Assembly (NCBI GenBank): GCA_963925015.1
Contig: CAWUTX010000091.1
Location: 1-28,014, forward strand
Length of the DNA: 28,014 nucleotides
Source: JAQBXX01 sp963925015
Lineage (GTDB): Bacteria; Pseudomonadota; Gammaproteobacteria; SURF-13
Direction of reading: 5' to 3'
A program made the translations under genes and the position numbers. The notes under the pieces were generated by a model, which ran no database searches, had not been told where the DNA came from, and saw only the letters and a program-made list of their open reading frames with translations. Positions within the stretch are counted from its first letter, which is position 1. The number at the start of each line of letters is the position of its first letter. Below, piece after piece: positions 17,541 through 26,181 of the stretch.

Positions 17541-17688
17541 GGCTGAAAAGTTTATCCGGGACTTTTCAGCCAAGTAAAGAAAAAATGTGATTTTTACTTT
17601 ACTTCATTTTCCAAACACTTGCGTGTTTGGAAAATGGCGGTACTTCCCCATACCGCGCCATGGACTGTTTTTCAACAGTCCATGGCGC
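17541..17688. repeat. array of five back-to-back hairpins
   Basis: Five inverted repeats follow each other with almost no spacing. H1 is GGCTGAAAAGT/ACTTTTCAGCC (17541-17571). H2 is 17572-17604, a 14-position stem with one mismatch. H3 is CATTTTCCAAACAC/GTGTTTGGAAAATG (17605-17636). H4 is CGGTA/TACCG (17638-17655). H5 is GCGCCATGGACTGTT/AACAGTCCATGGCGC (17655-17688, sharing one base with H4). Loops are 4 to 9 nt. The arms are unrelated to each other. The array fills most of the rnd-zapA gap and encodes no ORF of note. Confidence 0.85.
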
Positions 17689-17721
17689 TCACTATAAAAC
17701 TGCGCTTGATTGCGGTCAACG

Positions 17722-18873
17722 TCAGGCGGGAGAGACAATCTTCAGACTGCCTTCCTGTACACGCAGCGCACATTCACCCTGCAACAGCGCGAGCAAATCC
17801 TGCCCCACCAGCGCACCGCGCCAGCCGTGCAGGATGGGCAGGTCGCGTTCGCCCAGCACCAGCCGCTCCAGTTCCTTGCGCGTGACCAGGCTCGCAGTGC
17901 TGATGGCACCCTGCGCACCGCGCAGGCGCACCGTGGCCATCAAGGCGTCGGCCATCGCCTCCTGCGCGGAGGTCAGACGGTGCGGGGTCTCCAGCACCGG
18001 CCATTCTCCCTGTGCCAGCGATTTCGCGCCTTGAATGATTTCGATCAGCTCCGCGCCGTGATGTTTAAGGGTGGACGCCTCCAGCCCACGCACCTTGGCC
18101 AGTGCATCCGCATTGCCCGGCATGCGGCGCGCCAGTTCGAGCAAGGCATCATCGCTGATGATCCACTTGCGCGGGCGGTTGCTGGAACGTGCACGTTGCT
18201 CGCGCCACGCCGCCAGCGCGCGCAACGCGGCCAACTGCGCGCCCTTCAGGGTGTTGGCCTGACGCACGCGGCGCCAAGCCTCGTCGGGCGTGTTGAGATA
18301 AGGCGTGACATCCACCAGCTCGGCAAAGTCCTTGTCCAGCCACGTAAGCCGTCCGCGTTGTTCGAGTTCGGCGCGCTGGTCGAAATAAATCTTGCCCAGA
18401 TAGCGCACGTCGTCCGCTGCGTATTGCAATTGCTCCATCGAGAGCGGCCGCGTCGACCAGTCGGTGCGGGTCTGCGACTTATCGAGCTGCACGCCCAGCA
18501 TGCCGTGCACCAGCGCGCTGTAACCGACCTGATCGCCATAGCCCAGCAGCGCCGCAGCGACCTGGGTATCGAACACGGGGCGCGGAAGATCGCCGCGCAG
18601 ATCGTAAAAAATCTCCAGATCCTGACGCGATGAGTGCAGCACCTTAGTGATGGACGGGTCGTAGATGATGTCCAGCAACGGCGTCATGTCAGCGAGCGCG
18701 AGCGGATCGATGCAGGCGATGATCTTGTCGGTGGCGATTTGCAGCAAACACAGCTGCGCGTAGTAAGTCTTCTCGCGCATAAATTCGGAATCGAGCGCGA
18801 TCCATGTGATGCCGTGCAGGCGGGCGCACAGTTGTTCCAGTTGCTGCGGGGTATCTACGTAGTAATCTTGCAT
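17722..18873 (-). CDS. rnd: ribonuclease D
   Basis: The 383-residue protein has a DEDDy exonuclease domain with every catalytic residue at its E. coli position: Asp28 and Glu30 (IALDSEF), Asp85 (SSRQDLEIF), Tyr151 and Asp155 (YAADDVRYL). HRDC domains follow. It trims tRNA and other stable RNA 3' ends. The ATG at 18873 (MQDYYVDTPQQLEQL) is chosen; the longer frame from 18990 would overlap the divergent membrane-protein gene. Downstream on the same strand are the hairpin array and zapA. Confidence 0.95.
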   Translation of the reverse strand: MQDYYVDTPQQLEQLCARLHGITWIALDSEFMREKTYYAQLCLLQIATDKIIACIDPLALADMTPLLDIIYDPSITKVLHSSRQDLEIFYDLRGDLPRPVFDTQVAAALLGYGDQVGYSALVHGMLGVQLDKSQTRTDWSTRPLSMEQLQYAADDVRYLGKIYFDQRAELEQRGRLTWLDKDFAELVDVTPYLNTPDEAWRRVRQANTLKGAQLAALRALAAWREQRARSSNRPRKWIISDDALLELARRMPGNADALAKVRGLEASTLKHHGAELIEIIQGAKSLAQGEWPVLETPHRLTSAQEAMADALMATVRLRGAQGAISTASLVTRKELERLVLGERDLPILHGWRGALVGQDLLALLQGECALRVQEGSLKIVSPA

Positions 18874-18936
18874 ATGCACTCTCCGGCCGAATCTTAGCAT
18901 GTATGGCGTGCGGAAATTTGATAGGATTGGGCACAG

Positions 18937-19413
18937 ATGCTGCTGCTCAAGACCTTTATCAATCTCTGCCTGTTGCGCGCCAAGCCGCAAGATCTGCCTG
19001 CCGCGCCCGCACTGACGGCGGCCACACTTGTGGCCTACACGCTCGTCGGACTGGGGTTGTCACTGCCCGATCTCGGCTTCGGACGTGCGGCGTTGTGGGC
19101 CATACTCGACATACTGGTAATCGCCGCGCTCACGCACGGTGCACTGCGCATGCGCCACTTCCCGGAGCGCCTGCCACAGACCCTGACAGCGTTGCTGGGC
19201 AGCGGCGCACTGATCGGCCTGGCGGCCTGGCCGATCATCGGCACCGAAAGCAGCGCCGTGCAACTCGCACTGTTACTATGGAATCTCGCCGTCTTCGCGC
19301 ACATTCTGCGCCATGCGCTGTCGGTGCCGATCGGACTCGGCATCATCGTGAGCTTCGGCTACTTTCTGGTTGAGCTCACCGTGGCCATGGCGCTCGCGCC
19401 GCCTCAGAGCTGA
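18937..19413 (+). CDS. small integral membrane protein of unknown function
   Basis: The 158-residue hydrophobic protein has about four predicted membrane spans by eye, near residues 27-45, 50-70, 82-101 and 105-150 (the last may be two). I recognise no catalytic motif. Its stop is 4 nt before the mpl start on the same strand, so the pair is likely cotranscribed, and the protein might relate to envelope metabolism. It is divergent from rnd, with 63 nt between start codons that must hold both promoters. It may be a Yip1-like membrane protein, but that is a guess. Confidence 0.75.
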   Translation: MLLLKTFINLCLLRAKPQDLPAAPALTAATLVAYTLVGLGLSLPDLGFGRAALWAILDILVIAALTHGALRMRHFPERLPQTLTALLGSGALIGLAAWPIIGTESSAVQLALLLWNLAVFAHILRHALSVPIGLGIIVSFGYFLVELTVAMALAPPQS

Positions 19414-19417
19414 TGCC

Positions 19418-20776
19418 ATGCACATCCATATCCTCGGCATCTGCGGCACCCTCATGGGCGGGATTGCGCGCCTGGCACGCGAGGCGGGCCACGAGGTCAG
19501 CGGCTCCGACGCCAACGTCTATCCGCCGATGAGCACACAACTTGCCGCACTCGGCATCGACGTGAAGCAGGGCTACCTGCCTCGGCACCTCGAGCCCGCG
19601 CCCGACTGCGTCATCATCGGCAACGCGCTCTCGCGCGGCAATCCCGCCGTGGAATATGTGCTCGACCGGGGCATAGACTACACCTCCGGCCCGCAATGGC
19701 TGGCGGAACATATCCTGCGCGGACGCTGGGTGCTCGCCGTGGCGGGCACCCACGGCAAAACCACAACGAGTTCGATGCTGGCCTGGATACTGGAGCACGC
19801 CGGCCTGCAACCTGGCTTTCTCATCGGCGGCGTGCCGCATAACTTCGGCGATACGGCGCGTTTCGGGGCGGCCCCATTCTTCGTCATCGAGGCCGACGAG
19901 TACGACAGCGCCTTTTTCGACAAGCGCTCCAAGTTCGCGCATTACCGCCCGCGCACCGCCATATTGAACAACCTTGAGTTCGATCATGCCGACATCTTCG
20001 CCGATCTTGCTGCTATTGAGCTGCAATTTCACCACTTTCTGCGCACTGTCCCCGCCTCCGGCTTGATCGTATCCAACGCCCAGGATGAGGCCATCGGCCG
20101 TGTATTAAAGCGCGGCTGCTGGACCCCGGTGGAGACCTTCGGCAGCGACAGCGGCTGGGCTGCGGGCCCCGCTGAAACTGACAGCGGCTTCGACATCTTC
20201 TGGCGCGGGGCAAGGCAGGGACGGCTGAGATGGGGACAGTTAGGCGAGCACAACCGGCACAATGCGCTCGCCGCCATCGCCGCCGCGCGTCATGCCGGAG
20301 TCACTCCCAGTGCGGCCATCGCCGCACTGGGCGCATTTCAAGGCGTCAAGCGGCGCCTTGAAGTACGCGGCACGGCGCACGGCGTGACCGTATACGATGA
20401 CTTCGCCCACCATCCGACCGCCATCGCCACCACCATCGCCGGCCTGCGCCGCAGCCTAGGCCATGCACGCATCATTGCCGTGCTGGAACCGCGCTCCAAC
20501 ACCATGCGCCTCGGCGTACATCAGCACACGCTCGGCCCCTCACTCGCCGGGGCCGACAGCGCACTGCTTTACGCACCGCCCGATCTCGGCTGGAATCTCT
20601 CCGGCGTGGCCGCTACGCTCGCGGACAAGGGGCAGGTGTTCGATTCCATCGATGCCATCGTTGCCCATCTTGTGCAGCATGCACACGCGGGCGATCATGT
20701 ACTCATCATGAGTAACGGGGGTTTCGGCGAACTGCACGAGCGGCTGATGGAGGCCTTGCGCAAGCGCGCGCAGTAA
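19418..20776 (+). CDS. mpl: UDP-MurNAc:L-Ala-gamma-D-Glu-meso-DAP ligase
   Basis: This 452-residue Mur ligase starts MHIHILGICGTLMGG, the Mpl-specific Rossmann start. The ATP P-loop GTHGKTTT lies at 110-117, and EADEYDSAFFDKRSKF and EHNRHNALAAIAAA follow as in the family. It attaches recycled murein tripeptide to UDP-MurNAc, saving the MurC-E steps. The ATG at 19418 is preferred over the 5' extension from 19370, which would overlap the membrane-protein gene. It ends 2 nt from the convergent DedA-type gene, with no room for a terminator between them. Confidence 0.96.
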   Translation: MHIHILGICGTLMGGIARLAREAGHEVSGSDANVYPPMSTQLAALGIDVKQGYLPRHLEPAPDCVIIGNALSRGNPAVEYVLDRGIDYTSGPQWLAEHILRGRWVLAVAGTHGKTTTSSMLAWILEHAGLQPGFLIGGVPHNFGDTARFGAAPFFVIEADEYDSAFFDKRSKFAHYRPRTAILNNLEFDHADIFADLAAIELQFHHFLRTVPASGLIVSNAQDEAIGRVLKRGCWTPVETFGSDSGWAAGPAETDSGFDIFWRGARQGRLRWGQLGEHNRHNALAAIAAARHAGVTPSAAIAALGAFQGVKRRLEVRGTAHGVTVYDDFAHHPTAIATTIAGLRRSLGHARIIAVLEPRSNTMRLGVHQHTLGPSLAGADSALLYAPPDLGWNLSGVAATLADKGQVFDSIDAIVAHLVQHAHAGDHVLIMSNGGFGELHERLMEALRKRAQ

Positions 20777-20778
20777 AG

Positions 20779-22803
20779 CTAATCGCGCAGCGTGGACCGC
20801 AGCAGTATGACTTCGCCATGCCAGTTGTTGTAGCGCGTTTCACGCAATCCCGTGCGCTGCACGCGTTTCCATGTCAGCCCGTCCAGCGCGCCCTCAAACT
20901 CTGCGAGCGGTTGACTGAACACCGCCTCGCTGCGTGCCACGGTGAACAAAGGTATCTTCTTGCTGACGCGGTGGCGCGTCACGTTGCCTATCCACAGCGG
21001 CGTGTTGCCGTCACTGGTGCGTGCATCCGCTGTCCACAGGCGCAGCACCAGATGCTTTTCCTGCGTCGGCAGCGCATGCACCATAAGCAACAATTCATGC
21101 CGCCCGTCATGTACCTGCGGCAGCACCGGCAACTCCGTCAGCACGGGGTTGGGCGTGAGCCAGACGAGTAGCGTCTTCAAGTTCGGCTCGACCGGCTCGT
21201 GCCAGCCGCGTGCCGCGAGGTAACGGCGCAACTCGCCGATATCCCCCAGCCATTGCAGCGTGAGCGGCTGACTCGGCTCGCCCTTCAAATCCTTGCGATA
21301 GGCGGGAAGGTCTTGCCACGCGCCATTCCACCACGCCTCCGTATCCACAGTGCGCACGTTGTGATGCACGGCGTACTGCTCCACGTCGCGCGCATGATGC
21401 GCGCTGATATGCACCGCACCCGCGAGCACAAGCACCAGCGCGCTGGTCGCGCCCAAGATAGCGAGCGGCACTGGCGACGCCAGATGGCGCCGGTAACTCA
21501 CACCCAGCAGCGCCACCCACAACAGGCCACCCAGCAGTCCGGCCAGCACCTCGGACAACCCGTGCACGCCCAGATAGAGACGCGCCACCGCCACACCCAC
21601 AATCAATATGCTCGCACCAACATAAGGTAGCCAGCGCTGCGGGGCGGGCAACTCGCGCGCCAGCAGCACCGCGAGAAAACCGTACACCAGCATGCTCATC
21701 GCCACATGAGAAAATATCTGAAGCTGGCCCGGCAATATATGCAGCGGGCGCGGCAGGTGCAGCACGATCTGCATGCCGCCGACGAGCAGCACACCGAAGC
21801 CGAACGCCGCCAGCCAGTGCGCCGCAGCGTGCCGGTGCTGCAACAGCGCGAGCGCGAGCGTAACGGCGAGCATGAGCGGCACGATTACATGGGCATCGCC
21901 CAACTGGCCGAGCAGCACAATGAACTGATCCGCCCACGGCGTGCGCAATCCTTGCAGGATATAGAACACGGCATTGTCGAGCCGCGCGAGGGGTGCGGTG
22001 TTCAGCGCCTCCAGCCCCCCCAGCAGGCCCAAGCCCAGCACCAGCAACAGCAGCGCCCAGATGCCCATGCCGCGCAACTCCGGCTGTTTTGGATCTACCA
22101 GTACGGCGGCAATCACACCCAGCATCGGGTGCTTCCGGCTCCAGCCCAGCAACCGTCCGGCTAGTGTTTCAGCACGCGGTTGCAGCAGTTTCACAATACG
22201 CAGCACCGCCCACACCGTCACCCACAGAATCAGCAGCAGCAGTACCACGATCACCGCGAGGCGTGAAGCAACGGCGGAGGCAAGACCAAGCGAGGCGCCG
22301 AACACTACGCCGGGCAAAATATAGGCGGGCGCCCAGCCCAGCGCGGAAAGCACGTTCACCACCATGAAGCGGCGCGGCGGCATGTTCAACATGCCGGCCA
22401 CCACCGGAATCACGGGGCGCACCGGGCCGATGAAGCGCCCGAGCAGCACGCTCTTGCCGCCGTGACGGTGAAAAAATTCCTCGCCGCGCCGCAGCAACTC
22501 CGGGTGCCGGTTAAAAGGCCACCACTGACGCAAGCGATCGTGGTAGTGATAACCCAGCCAGTAGCTCATGCTATCGCCCACCACCGCGCCTGCGGCGGCG
22601 AGCGCAAGAGTGGGCCACAACTCCATCGCACCCGCCGCCACCAGTGCACCCACACCGAACATCACCACAGTGCCGGGGATCAACAACCCGACCACGGCCA
22701 GCGATTCCGCGAGCGACACCAGAAATACGGCGGTACCGGCCCAGTAAGGATGCTGACCTATCCAGACCAGCAACGACTCCAGCAGTGAGTGCAGAAAATC
22801 CAT
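20779..22803 (-). CDS. DedA / PAP2-like / LssY-type fusion membrane protein
   Basis: The 674-residue protein has three parts. Residues 1-200 are a DedA (SNARE-associated) domain with GRFIGPVRPVIPVVAG at 122-137, a family linked to undecaprenyl-phosphate/lipid flipping. Residues 250-435 are multi-span and PAP2-like. The C-terminal 200 residues, after a membrane helix, are soluble and resemble LssY C-terminal domains. The PAP2 motifs are degenerate: Arg352-Pro353, Ser365-His366, Arg408 and His414 are present, but the motif-1 Lys is Gln, the PSGH motif reads IFSH, and the last Asp is Glu418. Phosphatase activity is therefore uncertain. Confidence 0.85.
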   Translation of the reverse strand: MDFLHSLLESLLVWIGQHPYWAGTAVFLVSLAESLAVVGLLIPGTVVMFGVGALVAAGAMELWPTLALAAAGAVVGDSMSYWLGYHYHDRLRQWWPFNRHPELLRRGEEFFHRHGGKSVLLGRFIGPVRPVIPVVAGMLNMPPRRFMVVNVLSALGWAPAYILPGVVFGASLGLASAVASRLAVIVVLLLLILWVTVWAVLRIVKLLQPRAETLAGRLLGWSRKHPMLGVIAAVLVDPKQPELRGMGIWALLLLVLGLGLLGGLEALNTAPLARLDNAVFYILQGLRTPWADQFIVLLGQLGDAHVIVPLMLAVTLALALLQHRHAAAHWLAAFGFGVLLVGGMQIVLHLPRPLHILPGQLQIFSHVAMSMLVYGFLAVLLARELPAPQRWLPYVGASILIVGVAVARLYLGVHGLSEVLAGLLGGLLWVALLGVSYRRHLASPVPLAILGATSALVLVLAGAVHISAHHARDVEQYAVHHNVRTVDTEAWWNGAWQDLPAYRKDLKGEPSQPLTLQWLGDIGELRRYLAARGWHEPVEPNLKTLLVWLTPNPVLTELPVLPQVHDGRHELLLMVHALPTQEKHLVLRLWTADARTSDGNTPLWIGNVTRHRVSKKIPLFTVARSEAVFSQPLAEFEGALDGLTWKRVQRTGLRETRYNNWHGEVILLRSTLRD

Positions 22804-22840
22804 CAGTCCTTCTCAGTGTGTGCGCATTGCGCAGCACAAA

Positions 22841-23749
22841 TTACTCTTTTCTCTGCCTTTTTGCGCGCGGATGCGCCGCATCATACACCTTGGCGAGGTG
22901 CTGAAAGTCGAGGTGCGTATAAATCTGCGTGGTCGAAATGTTGGCGTGGCCGAGCAGCTCCTGCACCGCGCGCAGATCGCCGCTCGACTCCAGCAGGTGG
23001 CTGGCGAACGAGTGGCGCAGCATATGGGGATTTACTGCGCCGCCGACACCCTGCATCTGCGACCAGGCGCGCAGCCGCAATTGCACCGCACGCGATGTAA
23101 GCCTTACTCCGCGCCGCCCTACAAACAGCGCCTCCTCGCCCGGCTGCGCGCATAGCACGCGCTGCTTCAGCCATTCGCGCACCGCCGCGCGCGCATAACG
23201 CCCGACCGGCACCACGCGCGTCTTGTCGCCCTTGCCGGTAACGCGCACGGTGGCGTCATTGAGATCGACGCTGCCCATATCCAGGCCGATGAGTTCCGCG
23301 AGACGCAGACCGGAGGAATACATCAGCTCCATGATGGCGTGATCACGGCTGGCCAACGTGCCGCTCACCTCCACTGTGAGCAAACGACTCATTTGATCGA
23401 CGTCCAGCGTGCGCGGCAACAGGCGTGGCGATTTGGGCACGTTGATGCCGAGCGCGGGGTTGTGCGTCACCTTGTTTTCGCGCAGCAGATAATTATAGAA
23501 CGCGCGCACCGCCGACAACTCGCGCCGGATGCTGCGCCCGCCCAAGCCCGCGCGGTGACGCGCGGCGACAAAGTTGCGCAGCACCTGCGAGCCGATCTCG
23601 GCCCAAACGTCGATGCCGCGTTCACGACAAAATTCACTCAGACAAACGAGATCACGCCGGTAGGCCTTGAGCGTGAGCGGAGACAGACTGCGTTCCGCAC
23701 CGAGGTGCACAAAAAACCGCTCCAACCATCTCTGCTGGTCTTCACGCAT
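22841..23749 (-). CDS. xerC: tyrosine recombinase XerC
   Basis: The 302-residue protein has a SAM-like N-terminal core-binding domain and a catalytic domain with the full set: Arg149 (SSGLRLAELIGLD), Lys173 (GKGDKTR), His242 and Arg245 (HMLRHSFASHLL), His268 (LLGHANISTTQ) and nucleophile Tyr277 (YTHLDF). With XerD it resolves chromosome dimers at dif. Its place after dapF and DUF484 on the same strand is the conserved gammaproteobacterial cluster and identifies it as XerC rather than a phage integrase. No HAD-family gene (yigB) follows. Confidence 0.95.
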   Translation of the reverse strand: MREDQQRWLERFFVHLGAERSLSPLTLKAYRRDLVCLSEFCRERGIDVWAEIGSQVLRNFVAARHRAGLGGRSIRRELSAVRAFYNYLLRENKVTHNPALGINVPKSPRLLPRTLDVDQMSRLLTVEVSGTLASRDHAIMELMYSSGLRLAELIGLDMGSVDLNDATVRVTGKGDKTRVVPVGRYARAAVREWLKQRVLCAQPGEEALFVGRRGVRLTSRAVQLRLRAWSQMQGVGGAVNPHMLRHSFASHLLESSGDLRAVQELLGHANISTTQIYTHLDFQHLAKVYDAAHPRAKRQRKE

Positions 23750-23773
23750 AGCGGCGTGGCGTGCGGGTGCCGC

Positions 23774-24493
23774 TCAACGTGTGAGGTGGGGTTTAAGAGC
23801 TTGGGCGACGATCATGCCCAAGTGGGAAAGAAACATCGTGCCCATGGCGGGATGAAAGCGCTCGGCCTCGAAGCTGCCAACGCCCAGCAGGCCAAGGCAG
23901 GGCTGCGACTCGCCCTGCGACAGCGGAATCACCGCCAGCGAAGCCACCTCGCTCGCCTTGTCGGCAAACAGCGCCTGCAACTGCGCGGGTCGCAAGCGCC
24001 CGCATATCGGCTTACCAGCGTCGATCACGCTCCTGAAGGCCGCGAGACTTTCCGCGCCGGATGTAGTCACCTGCAACTCTACGCCGTGATCGACTCCAGA
24101 CAACGGTTCGGCTAGCGGCGCAAACACACACAGCCCCACCGCATCGGCGTCAAAGTCACTGCTCAGACTGTTGCGCAGGGTTTGCAGAACACCATTGATG
24201 TCCTTCGCCTCCATCAGGCCGAGGGTGAGACGCCGCACGCGATCATTCAGCCGGTCGTTGTCACGCGCGATCTGCACCAGATCCATCAGTTCGCGCCGTA
24301 GCTGGCGGTTCTGATCACGCAACACCGACACCTGGCGCTCAATCAACGACACCGCCTCGCCGCTCGCGTGCGGCACCGTGAGCTCCGCGAGCAGTGGTGC
24401 ATGGCTCGCAAAGAAATCGGGATGCGCGCGCAGATATTCCACCACCCGCTTTTCCAGTCCCAACTCGTCAATCAATTCGTGCGGTGTGTTCAT
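23774..24493 (-). CDS. DUF484 family protein (GAF-like)
   Basis: The 239-residue protein carries the DUF484 start LEKRVVEYLRAHPDFFASHAPLL, then SLIERQVSVLRDQNRQL and a coiled-coil stretch. A C-terminal GAF-like domain follows (LAVIPLSQ, GLLGVGSFEAERFHPAMGTMFL). The function of the family (yigA in E. coli) is unknown. The start overlaps the dapF stop by 4 nt and the stop is 24 nt before xerC, so it is the middle gene of dapF-DUF484-xerC. Confidence 0.92.
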   Translation of the reverse strand: MNTPHELIDELGLEKRVVEYLRAHPDFFASHAPLLAELTVPHASGEAVSLIERQVSVLRDQNRQLRRELMDLVQIARDNDRLNDRVRRLTLGLMEAKDINGVLQTLRNSLSSDFDADAVGLCVFAPLAEPLSGVDHGVELQVTTSGAESLAAFRSVIDAGKPICGRLRPAQLQALFADKASEVASLAVIPLSQGESQPCLGLLGVGSFEAERFHPAMGTMFLSHLGMIVAQALKPHLTR

Positions 24494-25320
24494 AGTTCCA
24501 GTTGTCCCTCGAATACGCGCGCAGCGGGGCCGGTCATCCGCACCTCCGTACCGTTCCCGCGCCAGTTTATCAGGAGCCGCCCTCCCGGCAGCTCCACGTC
24601 TACTTTATCATCCAGCAGCCCCTGCAAGCGACCGACCACCACCGCAGCACACGCCCCGCTGCCGCAAGCGAGCGTCTCGCCCACGCCGCGCTCGAACACG
24701 CGCAGACGCACATGCGTGCGATCGACGATCTGCATAAACCCGGCGTTGACACGGTTCGGGAAACGCTCATGCGCCTCGATCTTCGGCCCCAGCACCGCCA
24801 CCGGTGCGCGCTCAACGTCGTCTACGCGCAGCACAGCATGCGGGTTGCCCATCGACACCACGCCAAGTTCGATCTGTTGCCCATCGACCAGCACCGGATA
24901 ACTCAGCGCCTCGTGTTCGGCGATGAACGGCACCTCGTCCGGCCGCGTGCGCGGCACACCCATGTCCACCGTCACCTGACCGTCGGGCTCCATACGTGGA
25001 CGGATAATACCGCAGCGCGTTTCCACCACCAACTCATTCTTGTCCGTCAGGCCCGCGTCGCGCACAAAGCGCATGAAACAGCGCGCACCGTTGCCGCACT
25101 GCTCCACCTCGCCGCCGTCGGCGTTGTAGATGCGGTAGGAAAAATCCACGCCGGAACTGCGCGCACGCTCGACCAGCAGGAGCTGGTCACAGCCTACGCC
25201 GAAATGACGGTCGGCAATGAAACGCACCTGTTCGGAAGTTAATGCGACGGATTGGGAAACGGCATCGATCACGACAAAATCATTGCCGAGGCCTTGCATC
25301 TTGGTAAACTTGAGTAACAT
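24490..25320 (-). CDS. dapF: diaminopimelate epimerase
   Basis: The 276-residue enzyme matches E. coli DapF (274). The paired catalytic cysteines are Cys75 (EQCGNGARCF) and Cys219 (TLACGSGACAA). KMQGLGNDFVVID marks the N-terminus. It converts LL- to meso-diaminopimelate for lysine and peptidoglycan. The ATG at 25320 is chosen over an adjacent GTG at 25323. meso-DAP is also part of the peptide that Mpl in this window recycles. It leads the dapF-DUF484-xerC operon; upstream is only a palindromic repeat and no clear promoter was found. Confidence 0.97.
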   Translation of the reverse strand: MLLKFTKMQGLGNDFVVIDAVSQSVALTSEQVRFIADRHFGVGCDQLLLVERARSSGVDFSYRIYNADGGEVEQCGNGARCFMRFVRDAGLTDKNELVVETRCGIIRPRMEPDGQVTVDMGVPRTRPDEVPFIAEHEALSYPVLVDGQQIELGVVSMGNPHAVLRVDDVERAPVAVLGPKIEAHERFPNRVNAGFMQIVDRTHVRLRVFERGVGETLACGSGACAAVVVGRLQGLLDDKVDVELPGGRLLINWRGNGTEVRMTGPAARVFEGQLEL

Positions 25321-25390
25321 CACAACGCTAGGTTACAGGCAGACACCGGGTTTGCAAAGCCCCGCGCCGCTATCGGCATGGGAGAAACAG

Positions 25391-25460
25391 CAGGTCGGCT
25401 CAAGCCGTCAGGCGGAACCGACAGATGTGCGTCGGATTCGCTCCGCTTGATCCGACCTAC
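25391..25460. repeat. GTCGGAT-type palindromic repeat
   Basis: The ends CAGGTCGGCTCAAGC (25391-25405) and CTTGATCCGACCTAC (25446-25460) are imperfect inverted copies. Internal GGAACCGAC and GTCGGATTC pair again. The pattern GTCGGAT..ATCCGAC is a common dispersed palindrome in proteobacterial intergenic DNA. It lies in the 180-nt gap between dapF and the GIY-YIG gene, which holds nothing else I can identify. Confidence 0.7.
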
Positions 25461-25504
25461 TTAACTTTATCGGGGGAAGATTGCCGTCGTCCTTGAACGA
25501 GTTT

Positions 25505-26081
25505 TTAGACATTTGCCTTGTGTTTATGGGTTTCTGTTTCGCGCACTACTTTTTCCTCTCTCATTAGAAGGCCGAGCACGCTATACGAGAGATAATCCTT
25601 TTGCTTACCACGGTAGTCACTACGAAGCCCAAGCAAACTGGCTGCATCTGAGTTTGTTATGCCTGCCGGGTTTGCTTTGGCAAGTTCAATGGTTGCAGTC
25701 TTCAGCAGTTGAAGCCCTAGTTGAGCCCGCTCGACGCACCCCTGCGGAACCACAATTCCCTTCCGGCTCTTCCCGCCTAAACCAGACGGAACGACGGCAT
25801 TAGTTAGCACGCCACCAGACTCAACTGTTCCAAACGCAGCGATTAACTCAGCTTCCAAACGAAGCGCCTGAGCTTCTGTGAGGTCTTTAACGAGGATGTC
25901 GACCATAGGCTGCGCTCTCGCAGCCATGATCTCTTTGATCCTAGCGTATTTCTTCGTGGCGTCAGGAGTAACGAGGTGATCAAACGCCCGACTTCCCGGT
26001 ACCTTTGCCTATATAGAACGGCATCGCCGGGGACGTGCGCGGATCCTTCAGCGCGTATACATAGAAAAAGTTGGTAGCCAT
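25505..26081 (-). pseudogene. GIY-YIG (LEM-3-like) nuclease, 1-nt frameshift
   Basis: From ATG 26081 the frame reads MATNFFYVYALKDPRTSP, then FYIGKGTG: the two halves of the GIY-YIG motif (YVY and YIG). The frame then breaks near 25993, where one extra base in a TT pair (AA on the coding strand) leads to TGA. Deleting one base restores SRAFDHLVTPDATKKYAKI-type sequence (here KKYARIKEI) continuous with the 140-codon frame at 25927-25505. That part holds EAELIAAFG with the expected glutamate. The repaired protein would be 191 residues. It is either a recent pseudogene, a sequencing error or, less likely, a programmed shift. Confidence 0.8.
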
Positions 26082-26159
26082 ATCCGCAAATATCTAATTA
26101 GAAGTCACCCTAATTGGCGCCTGGTGATGCACCATACCCGACAAGAGCTTTAGTGCAGG

Positions 26160-26174
26160 GTGCGCTGCGCGCAC
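26160..26174. other. short GC hairpin after lspA
   Basis: GTGCGC and GCGCAC form a 6-bp stem with a TGC loop just beyond the lspA stop. There is no T-run, so it is a weak candidate for a transcript 3' end structure. Confidence 0.4.
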
Positions 26175-26181
26175 GATCAAG

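Noticed and set aside
17541..17688. CRISPR array
   Set aside because: The hairpin units are different sequences with no repeated unit and spacer pattern, and no cas gene is in the window.
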